DNA of 64,000 nt from Syncephalis plumigaleata (taxonomy: Eukaryota > Zoopagomycota > Zoopagomycetes > Zoopagales > Piptocephalidaceae): the NCBI GenBank assembly GCA_025201365.1, contig JAIXMF010000004.1:372001-436000 (forward strand). Reading direction: 5' to 3'. Both the position numbers and the translations under genes were made by a program. Numbering within the stretch: the stretch's first letter is position 1; every line of letters starts with the position of its first letter. Positions 10,844 to 19,695 of this stretch are shown here, piece by piece. The notes beneath the pieces were generated by a model. The model was not told where the DNA came from and made no database searches. It saw nothing but the letters and a program-made list of their open reading frames with translations.

Positions 10844-13033
10844 TTAGAACTATCATTCAATTAATGTAAATTGTATTGTAATTAGTATATCGTAGATGAC
10901 GATCGGAATGGTAACTTACAGGCTGGTATACAGGAACATACATAGATTGTATGCAATACTGGGATTAGTACCTCATTCATTACAGCTAGAATGATTACTT
11001 ACCCACTATCATACAGGAACGTATGTGGACCATGTGCCGATACTATAGTTAGTATACCATAGATTGTAGCCAGAGTGATGACTTACCCACTAGCATACAC
11101 AGACATATGTGGATTATATGACATATTGTGATTAGTACTCATTCGTAGCAATCGTAATGGAAACTTACTTTCTATCATACAGGAACATATATAGATTATG
11201 TGTCATAGTATGATTAGTACGTCATTCATTACAGCCATAATGGTTACCTACAGGCTGGTATACACAGACATATGCGAATTATATGACATATTGGTATTAA
11301 TAATCATATATAGCAATCGTAATGGAAACATACTTTCTATTATACAGGAACATACGTGGATCGCGTGCCATATTAGAATTAGTACGTCATTCATTACAGC
11401 CAGAATGTTAACTTGCCCACTAACATACAAGAGCATACATGGATCGTGTGTCATATCCTAGTTAGTTCCTCGTCCATTATAATTGTAATGATAACTTACA
11501 TCCTATCATACGTAAGCATATGTGAACCACGTGCCATATTGTAATTAGTACTCATTCATAGCAGTCAGAATGATAACTTACCTTCTATCATACGGGAAAT
11601 CATGTGCCGCATTGTAATTAGTACCACGTTTATTGCAGTCAGAATGATAACTTACGTCCTATCATACAGAAAATATATGGATCGTGTACCATATCGTAAT
11701 TAATACACCCATATGTTATCATTGGGAATGATCACTTACACACTGTTATCCATAAATATGTGGAAATTGTGTATCATATTATCATTAGTACGTCTATTCA
11801 TTACGGCAGAATGATAGCTTACAGCCTGTTATACGGAAACATACGTGGATTATGTGCCGATACTGTGGTTAGTACAACATTTATTGCAATGAGAATGATA
11901 ACTTACTCCCTATCATACAGGAACGTATGTGGACCATGTGCCGATACTATAGTTAGTATACCATAGATTGTAGCCAGAGTGATGACTTACTTTCTATATA
12001 CAGAAAATCGTGTGTCACATTGTAATCAGTATACTCATTCATTGCAGTCAGAATGATTACTTACGCCCTATTATAAAGGAACATATGTGGATCATATTAT
12101 TATTGGTATCTTATTCATTGCAGTCAGGATGATAACTTACGCCCTATTATAAAAAATCATGTGCCGCGTTATGATTAGTACATTCATTCATTACGGTCAA
12201 TATGTTAACTTACGTCCTATCATACAGAACATAGTGAATTATATGATTAGTATACTCATTCCTTACGGTCAGGATGATAACTTACGACCTATCATAACGA
12301 AATTGTGTGCCGCATTACAATTAGTACATTCATTCATTGCAGTCAAAATGATAACTTACCCACTATCATACAGAAGTTTACGTGGATAACGAGCCACATT
12401 GGTATTAGTCCGTCATTCATTACAATCTGAGTGGTAACTTACGGCCTATCATACGCAAGTATACGTGGATCATGTATCATAGAGTAGTTAATACATCTAT
12501 CCATTACAATCTGAGCGGTAACTTACATTCTATCATACAGGAACGTATGTAAACCATGTGTCATACTAGAATTAGTACGTCATTTATTGCCATCAAAATG
12601 GTAACTTACGCACTGTGGTAAACAAGTATATGGATTGTGTAACAGATGGTAATTAATATACCTTACATTACGATCATAATGATAACTTACACCCCCTTGA
12701 AATGGTAGCCACATATGGTTTTGATTTGTATTACATTAGCATAGAACTTGTTACGGACAATAGAATAGCTTACAAACTATTATTAACAAATCAATATGTA
12801 GAATAAACATTACAGTGTGATTAGCATGTCGAATCAACCATTAATATACATGAACTTACGACCTATCGGTAATCATCGGTGGACAATGAAACAATAGACT
12901 ACGATTAGTACATCAATTGATAGGGTACGGCCAGACATACTACGACGATCCAATGCGGGACTAGCTTCAACGGTGGCCACACTGGCGACAGCGACAACGG
13001 CGACGGCAATAGCGATATGGTAGAGAACTTCAT
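10844..13033 (-). CDS. Secreted mini-protein gene built of one-codon (3-nt) exons
   Basis: Exon 1 (12941-13033) encodes a leader. Twenty-five microexons and TTC-TAA follow. Microexons, 5' to 3': 12860-12862 GTC; 12774-12776 TTT; 12691-12695 GGGGT; 12610-12612 TGC; 12529-12531 AAT; 12443-12445 GCC; 12360-12362 TGG; 12286-12288 GTC; 12214-12216 GAC; 12141-12143 GGC; 12065-12067 GGC; 11991-11993 AAA; 11907-11909 GGA; 11823-11825 GCT; 11740-11742 TGT; 11656-11658 GAC; 11582-11584 AAG; 11500-11502 GAT; 11417-11419 TGG; 11334-11336 AAA; 11252-11254 CCT; 11169-11171 AAA; 11087-11089 TGG; 11003-11005 TGG; 10920-10922 CCT; 10841-10849 TTC-TAA-GCA. From the fourth on, each is one codon: CNAWVDGGKG, then ACDKDWKPKWWPF and stop. 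Frame caveat: the best signal-peptide frame of exon 1 joins this frame through the 5-nt exon but is 2 nt out from the ATG. Using GGG with a GTGTAA donor instead gives an uninterrupted 57-codon ORF. Function unknown; secretion is inferred. Confidence 0.8.
11006..11086 (-). repeat. 81-nt intron identical to 11910-11990
   Basis: Every base of this intron equals the intron at 11910-11990, 904 bp away. The flanking codons differ: TGG and TGG here, AAA and GGA there. The identical tract stops at the intron boundaries. This shows recent copying or gene conversion of a whole intron without its exons. Confidence 0.9.
11910..11990 (-). repeat. 81-nt intron identical to 11006-11086
   Basis: Second member of the identical intron pair. 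It lies between the GGA (11907-11909) and AAA (11991-11993) microexons. Confidence 0.9.
12941..13033 (-). other. Exon 1 of the microexon gene: signal-peptide-like leader
   Basis: The ATG at 13033 lies in context CAACATG and starts MKFSTI. From 13013 down, the other frame reads AIAVAVVAVASVATVEA and then SPALDRR, a textbook hydrophobic core with an Ala-x-Ala-like cleavage site (VEA/S). The ATG and this core are 2 nt out of phase. In the ATG frame the leader is MKFSTISLLPSPLSLSPVW…, which is hydrophobic but Pro-rich. Either a 2-base error or mutation separates start and core, or the unusual leader is genuine. The donor is GTATGT at 12940. Confidence 0.6.
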
Positions 13034-13176
13034 GTTGATATTGGCCTAGTGGAATGGATAGCTCAGCTGACTAGAACGAGAGTAGAAAGTAGAGTAGAGT
13101 AGAAAAGAGTAGAGTAGAGTAGAAGAGTGAATATGAGGATGGCAAGCTGAGTGTATCGAAAAGTGCTTGATTTATA
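13034..13176 (-). promoter_or_regulatory. Promoter and pyrimidine-rich 5' leader of the microexon gene
   Basis: A TATAAA box lies at 13171-13176 (minus strand, context GCTATAAATC), 138 nt before the ATG. A CTACTCTACTCT-type pyrimidine tract (about 13075-13125) lies between box and start. A TATA box with a CT-rich leader is typical of strongly or conditionally expressed fungal genes. No other element was identified. Confidence 0.5.
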
Positions 13177-13455
13177 GCCGAGATGATGCTAAACATCTAG
13201 GTGGAAAGCATGATGATGGCTATCGTGGGTCATTCATTATACACGCGAATAGTTGCCCTAAGCATCTACTCCACATGTCGACATTTGTAACGACATGAAA
13301 TGATATTATCCCGCTGCATTACACATTTCATTACATTGTTTTAGCTCAAGAGCCTTCTCTCCTTATTTCCTTCATCTGAGATCTTTTTCACGGGACCTTG
13401 TAACAATCCTATGTGCCATCCACTATTTCTCCATACTCGTACTCCCATTTCTCTT

Positions 13456-13722
13456 TTACCTGTTATTTCCAGGGAGAAACATTCGCATTAGAATTACTTT
13501 GGTGGTGGTGTGATAGAAGTCGCCATTGTCCAAAGTAGCAGGACTGGTATTCGGATAAACCGTTTTGTAAGAAAAACCGGAAGGTCCCAGCACCATGGCT
13601 TTTGTCCATACATTTGCCAACCCCACATGAGGGAACTGCATGACCATTTGCTGGTCAAGGGTTAAGCAGCTAACCTCAGTTTGAGTAAAACATACCAGTT
13701 CAACAGAACGTATTACAGCCAT
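13456..13722 (-). CDS. Hypothetical ORF, 88 codons
   Basis: An uninterrupted ATG-to-stop frame beginning MAVIRSVELVCFTQTEV and ending …MRMFLPGNNR, with a splice-donor-like gtaaaa at the stop, so it could continue after an intron. It is somewhat richer in G+C than its surroundings. I recognise no family. It lies upstream of the microexon gene on the same strand. It could be chance or a gene fragment. Confidence 0.25.
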   Translation of the reverse strand: MAVIRSVELVCFTQTEVSCLTLDQQMVMQFPHVGLANVWTKAMVLGPSGFSYKTVYPNTSPATLDNGDFYHTTTKVILMRMFLPGNNR

Positions 13723-13828
13723 TCATTTTGAATAGAAGTCTGGCTAAGTCATTAGAATAGCCAATCATTTAACGAGGAATGAAATAACCGTCATCTGCAA
13801 TACATGACACAAATACAAGCATACAACA

Positions 13829-14071
13829 ATGTACGAGTGTTTTACGATGTCCGTTGCTTTCAAAGTAGTCGGATCGTCAGTTCAATGTAAGCAAGATGGG
13901 GAATATGAGCATTTGTCGAAGGAGGGAGTGTTTATTTGCTTGGAATTATCGAATGCAACTATCATTAGTCTAGGAACTGACGTAGCTCGTTTACATCCAC
14001 CTATTTGTTCGACATCATTCTTCCCGGCAATAAAAGTACTCATTTCCATTTCACTTGTTTTAACTCCTTAG
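13829..14071 (+). CDS. Hypothetical ORF, 80 codons
   Basis: ATG-to-stop frame beginning MYECFTMSVAFKVVGSSVQ, with no recognisable domain. A gtaagc sequence inside it could be a splice donor. Divergent from the 13456-13722 ORF. Weak support. Confidence 0.2.
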   Translation: MYECFTMSVAFKVVGSSVQCKQDGEYEHLSKEGVFICLELSNATIISLGTDVARLHPPICSTSFFPAIKVLISISLVLTP

Positions 14072-14827
14072 CCGCACATTTACTAAACTAGCATTATGCT
14101 ATGCTCGGATTGTTATGCGTATTACATGCATGTGTGGTGAGGATAGTCACTGTTCGATGAAGTCGATTAAGAAGTGACTAGGTAAGAATAGGAAGCATGT
14201 CTGCTAGTTGAACAGTGATGGTAAATCAAGTTGAGTAGCCGACATTGTGCTCTTTAGCATAGAAATACGTGCGAATTACGAACAATACACGATAGCTTCC
14301 AATAATGGAGCGTGCATGTCATTATTATTCTGACTTGATTGTCACATCCATACAAATGTCATTCATTATCATGACATCAACATGACATGTTCATTTGTAT
14401 GTCATCTATCATTGTTCATTCCATTATCAACTGACGTGGTCGATACTGATTGCAATGCATTACGACATGTCATCGAATGATCCACAATCATATGGACATG
14501 AATATTTAATGGTATCTATAATGCGATACGACATTCATCCAATCAATATGATCAATTATCATTATTGATTACGCTGTATAAACCAACATACTTGATGATC
14601 TAATAAATCATTCATTCATAAAACAAAAGGCTAACTGCGCTAATTGGTTGGAACAGTACTGTCAAACTACTACAAGCAATACAAAGGTAGAAAAGTGAAA
14701 TGAATTACAATCAGAAATGATGATTTTATAGCTCAATATTATGTTTAAAATACATTACTAATGTTTATTAACAACAACACGTTATTCAATAAGAAATGAC
14801 GAGTGCATATCATGGATATACCACTGG
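14072..14827. other. Intergenic with many short direct CATGACAT-like repeats
   Basis: AT-rich, with recurrent catgacat/tcattatcat words and no supportable ORF. It contains the decayed TIR listed separately. Confidence 0.4.
14629..14661 (+). mobile_element. Decayed Tc1/mariner-like terminal repeat (solo)
   Basis: GGCTAACTGCGCTAATTGG…ACTG matches the ends at 60803-60835 (inverted), 61305-61337 and 115-147 with several changes. No partner end or coding sequence was found nearby, so it is a fragment. Confidence 0.45.
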
Positions 14828-16124
14828 TTAGAATGGATCTTCTTGTCGTTTGATTACTGTTATATTTGGTATTTGTGAGCGTGTCATCGAGTAATGATTC
14901 TGATGCTGATATCGTGGTATTCTTGAATTACCCTGTTGATACTCTTGACTACTAGCAGTATGTTGTCGTCTAGTACTTGTACTGATCGATTTAATATCAC
15001 GTCTTCCCTTAATCAATACTGGTAGTCTAGAGGTAAATTGACGACTGTTTGTAGGCTTGCTTAATCCAAAGGTCTGTTTACTATTCAAATGATTGTGTTG
15101 CTGTTGCTGTTGTTGTTTTCCTTGATAATTACTGCTACGACGTCGTTCCTGACGATTACTTTGAATTACTTTACCCAATGAATAACGACGTTGACGTGCG
15201 TAGATAGTACTTGATAGAACAGGTTTGATGCTGCTATGACTTGACACTGGGAACATTATGGGTGACAATATATCCGAGATTGACGATGAGTTATCGCTTA
15301 ACGGATCGAATACCGATGGCAATGGATCAAGTAATTGATTGTTACAACAGTAGAATGGTTCTATGATTATATGGATATATATTACAGTATCATGTATGTA
15401 AAGGTAGAGAACACTTACCATTTATCGAGTTGTCGGGTATGATGTTTACAGTCTCTGGTGTTCTAGTGTACGACCAAGTGCTTAATGATATGGTACGACG
15501 AAATGAATAACAATTCGGATTATCGGGATTGACAATTCTTTGCCAATTTAACGGAATGTCTGACTCATAGGGCAAGTCTATCTATTTGATTAATAACAAT
15601 ACTCTACTAAAATGTATACATTAGCGTAATAATTACCAATACTTCGTGGTGGCATATATTCAATATCATCATTGTCTCGCGTATTCACTTTCTCTTCCAT
15701 ACGTGATTTAATCGTGGTTGCATCACCATGTAGTGTATGATCATCGTTGAATACACGTCTATTCATTGGTCGTTGCGTTGTCAATTGCAATGGAGCTGGT
15801 TTATCGGTGTCATAAACATAAGGCGTAGCATTGGTAATATCACATAGTCCACGTCTTCCAGTGGGTGCCCTGATAGTGGTGGACATTTTCAAGTTATCGC
15901 CTAGTACATCCAGTATTAGTATACTACGAAGTTTGCATTAGTAATATCACTACTAGCAGCATACCTATATTCGCTTTAGGTGTTTTGTATGCCAATGAGT
16001 TTGTGTCCATTTTAGCCGTCATTACATTGCTACGATGAATACCAGGTGTTCTACCTGTCACTCCTGCTGCTGTATTCTCGTGTTCAGCTAGAATATTTGC
16101 GTGTAAATGTTGTCGTCGATGCAT
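14828..16124 (-). CDS. Uncharacterised protein with an N-terminal destruction box
   Basis: About five exons. The start is the ATG at 16124 (MHRRQHLHANILAEHEN); upstream in-frame codons are non-ATG. The next part has LAYKTPKANIG, and across an intron RAPTGRRGLCDITN. R-R-G-L-C-D-I-T-N is an exact RxxLxxxxN destruction box with the DITN ending common in mitotic APC/C substrates. The C-terminal half is Ser/Arg/Gln-rich and basic, ending …IKRQEDPF. No folded domain is recognised. It lies head-to-head with APC2, 287 bp apart. A securin-like or other mitotic regulator is possible, but homology is not shown. Confidence 0.6.
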
Positions 16125-16411
16125 ATTGACTAGTTGTAAGTGTTGAAAGGGAAAAGGAAAAGACAAATCGTACTTGTTAATAAGGAAAGAGATGGGGAAA
16201 AGAAAACAATAATGACGCGCTCATTACTCACTGTTGTTGCTATTTCATATTCCTTTTTATTACTGTTAGCATAGTAGTACTCGACAATAACAATACAGTA
16301 AGGATCGGTATAATAGTTACGCTACAATAGGGTACAACTATTTGGTATAGGCAAGTATATGTGTAGGAATCATGTCATAACATATAATTATCTTACTTGT
16401 AACTATTAGAT

Positions 16412-19400
16412 ATGGAGACTACACAGTTACAGACCATGTATGCTGGCTTGCATGATATAAATGATCCTATTCAGCTATTAGACTGTCTATCAGGTGATAT
16501 GCAATGATATCGAGTTGTATTCGAGCCATTGTTGACTTGTTTACCTATAGAGATAGCGCAATTAGAATTGACCAGTCGTTTATCCTCCAAGTTAGCCGAG
16601 ATAGACCGGGAATACTGGGTGAGTGTGTAAGGTATACTCGCATAGCTAATTGAATGCTAAGTCACTAGTATAGAGCCAGATAGAGTCGGATTACGCGGGA
16701 GTAGATCGATGGGATCAACCGGAACTATTAGCAAAGATATCGACAACATTCACGCATCTAGTAGATTTGATCTTTAAGGAGATGAATCAGTTAAAGGAGC
16801 AAACCTATACACTCGTCGAGTAAGTCAATATCATTACACATATACATGTATCTATTACAGAATAGTAACAATAGTAATATACTAGTTCATCATTGCGAGA
16901 ACAGTATCTACGTCGACTACGTGTTATAGTCAAGTCATTACTGCCAAGTTGTTTATGGCCAATGGCCTATTGTTATACTCGTCATTTGTTGCAAGAATTC
17001 GAAGATATACAACACGCTATGGATCATATACCATTGCCGTCAATCGATGATACTCACAAGTTGATATCTGTACTGGATAATGTGGTCAAGCATATTCTTT
17101 CCAGTGACCATCGTGCATTTTCATCTAGTAAATTCAATATTATTAAAGGATTGCGTGAAATGCGAGAGCTACGTCGAATATTTGCCGAGATTGACGAACA
17201 ATGGCTGCAACAAATGGTAATTAAAGTATCGATGCAAGCCATGGAGTATTTGGTATACGCGACGGCACATGGCTCATTTGAAGTATCGGCACATTCACAA
17301 TGTCAATACTGGCTAGATCACGTACTACTTCCATTGATTCATTGCGTATTCTACTATGGTATAGTCGAGTTAACATGTAATAAGAGCAAATACTAACATG
17401 AATAATCATGTCAATAATAGAGACGATAATGCTACACCCGTAGTAATATGGTATCGAACATTATCGGATCATTTAGCACGTACATTAGCAAGTCTACGGT
17501 AAGTCTAGTATAGTATAATAATAGTTTGTATGAATTAATAGTATTTAGTATCTCGGAATTATTCAATATTATTGTTGAACATCCAGCTTGTAAAGGTGCA
17601 TTGGAAGACTTGAAGGTAAGCAGTTACTCGATTGATTACGGCATTATCATATTAACAATTACTTATGATGATGAATACATTTAGATTTGTATAAAGACAT
17701 CACATCAACGGGATCAACTAGTTGCTACACTTGCTACATCGTGAGTAATAACATTAAGTACACAGTATCCATGCACTCACAAAGTAATAGGATTGATAAG
17801 CGTCTCTTACATCCAGGAGCAGATACATCAGATATACTTATGCATTACATTTCAATGATTCGTTGTTTACGATTTATTGATCCACCTGGCACTCTATTGG
17901 AACGAGTAGCCGAGCCAGTTCGTAATTATCTACGGTAAGTGTATACATAACAGTCAAGTAATATCATTGAACTAAATGAGCATAGTGGACGCGATGATAC
18001 AATTCGATGTATTGCGGAAGATTTAATGAACGAGTCACGATCCGATCTTATTGAAGAGTTGACCGCCGGTGATTCGGGACAAGGCTACACGTCAGATTCG
18101 GAAGATGAGGATGGCGACGATCCCAACTGGGAACCCATTCCTATAGATGCTGGACCACGTAAGTAGCAAGTGAATAGTAATAATGCTAGTGATTAATATC
18201 AATCTTAGGGCTGGATACACTTCATCGTCGTAATGCCGATGCAATCAGTATGCTGATTAGTATATACAAGACCGTGATGTATTCGTTAAAGCATTCCAAG
18301 CAATGTTTGCCGAACGATTATTGGCAATTGATGATTATGACACGGAGAAAGAGGTAAGTATATTGATTACTATCATTCTAATGGGATATTCAGCTTATTT
18401 CATTATTAGATTCGTAATTTAGAAATGTTAAAGCTACGATTCGGCGAGACGAATCTACAATCTTGTGAAGTGATGATCAAAGATTTTGCTGATAGTAAAC
18501 GGTTTGAACAGTATTTACATCAGGATTATGCATCAGATATCGATGTAAGTCATTTGAGATATCATTACTGCTGTTATTAATATATGTATATACATATATA
18601 TCATATAAGGGACTGATGTTATACGACCAATTATTCTGTCAAGACTATCATGGCCTGAATTCAAATCGGAAGAGTTTGCACTACCTGATATGATTGATTC
18701 GTAAGTAGTTGTATACTAATCAATGTGATGATGATTAATAGCATGTTATCTAGTCTCTACACGACATCAAGTCATATATTCAGTGAATATAAACAACAGC
18801 GTAAACTTGTATTAATACCACAAGTGGGTACAGTCATTTAGAATTGGAATTTGATGAGCGAACAGTAGAGTTCCATGTATCACCACCTCATGCTACAGTC
18901 ATTATGGCATTTGATCAACAAGGTAACAAGTCAATGTAGTGACAACGAGTAATAGCATTCATTAACCAGTGAATTCACTAGATAAATGGGAGATAAATGA
19001 ACTGGCGAATAAGCTGAAAATGCCATTGCCTCTACTGAAACGTCGTCTTTACTTTTGGTGTGGTCATGGTATATTGAAGGAAGTAGATCAAGGACACTTT
19101 GTAGTACAATCATCGGCAGGAGAACAAACAGACACACAAGGTATATATATATATATAGAGTATAACATCAATGATATAACCAATTTATATGTAGGAGTAG
19201 TAATGGCAGAGGAAGCACACGATGATACTTCTATCAATCAAGAAGAGGAATCAACAGGAGAGATGCTACTCTACTGGAATGTCATTAAGAATATGCTTAG
19301 TAGTATGGGACCACAGCCATTAGAGCGTATTCATACAACACTCTCCATGTTTCTACAAGGACCGGTGAAGTTCACCAAGAGTCATGCTGAACTACGCGAT

Positions 19401-19469
19401 ATGCTCGATGCAATGGTAACTGAAGAGAAGCTAATCTGGGCTGATGGACAATATCGATTAAAGCGATAG
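16412..19469 (+). CDS. APC2: Anaphase-promoting complex subunit 2 (cullin-like APC2)
   Basis: Scaffold of the APC/C ubiquitin ligase that binds the RING subunit Apc11. Many short exons. The cullin-homology region has LRLDTLHRRNADAISMLISIYK, then RDVFVKAFQAMFAERLLA, EKEIRNLEMLKLRFGETNL and CEVMIKDFADSKR. Then comes PPHATVIMAFD, and the C-terminal winged helix (MLLYWNVIKNMLSSMGPQP … LDAMVTEEKLIWADGQYRLKR) typical of APC2. Oddities: an in-frame TGA lies near 16510 in the first exon, and the frame slips by one base near 18270 between SIYK and RDVF. Both are in otherwise well-conserved sequence, so consensus errors or an unrecognised tiny intron are more likely than loss of an essential gene. Confidence 0.88.
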
Positions 19470-19695
19470 CTTATATGCATATACATACATTACATAGTGT
19501 AGCTGTAAATATAAAGATGTTAATACAGTGTTTTTCCATCCAGTAATGCATACCTCATTCATTGAATGTAATCCATTTCAATAAGTGGGAAATCATTAAT
19601 TGTTTACGTGATAATCTCATACATAATTGTTAATCAAATATGATACTGCACTATTCGCATGTCTTACTCGTTATTACACTTTTATTATAACCATA

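Larger units (their letters stand above)
10850..12940 (-). repeat. Tandem array of 26 homologous spliceosomal introns (69-83 nt)
   Basis: Minus-strand units read GTAAGTTATCATTCTGACTG, then ATGAATGA-type spacer, a branch site TACTAAT (variants TACTAAC, TATTAAT), about 45 nt of moderately conserved sequence, and TATGATAG, TAATAG or CAG at the 3' end. Unit intervals are 69-83 nt, and every unit boundary is a 3-nt (once 5-nt) exon. Donors are GTAAGT/GTAAGC in nearly all units. One unit (after 11417-11419) has GCAAGT, a GC-AG intron, and two have GTATGT/GTAGGT. The first intron (12863-12940) has the same architecture but is the least similar in sequence. Higher-order copies occur: 11090-11251 resembles 11255-11416, including the AAA codon between the two introns. 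Confidence 0.9.

Noticed and set aside
11198-12389. Plus-strand ORFs of 68-88 codons in the array (11198-11461, 11760-11966, 12159-12389)
   Set aside because: They are translations of intron repeats read on the opposite strand. They differ in frame from unit to unit and have no features of their own.
10850-12940. Plain minisatellite, CRISPR-like array or tandem small-RNA genes
   Set aside because: Repeat length varies (69-83 nt) and unit conservation centres on the GTAAGT, TACTAAT and TAG motifs on one strand. The 3-nt interval between acceptor and donor is constant, which a satellite or CRISPR array would not produce. There are no spacer-like unique segments of fixed length.
16893-17409. 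Minus-strand ORFs opposite APC2 exons
   Set aside because: They are shadows of the conserved APC2 coding exon at 16893-17396.
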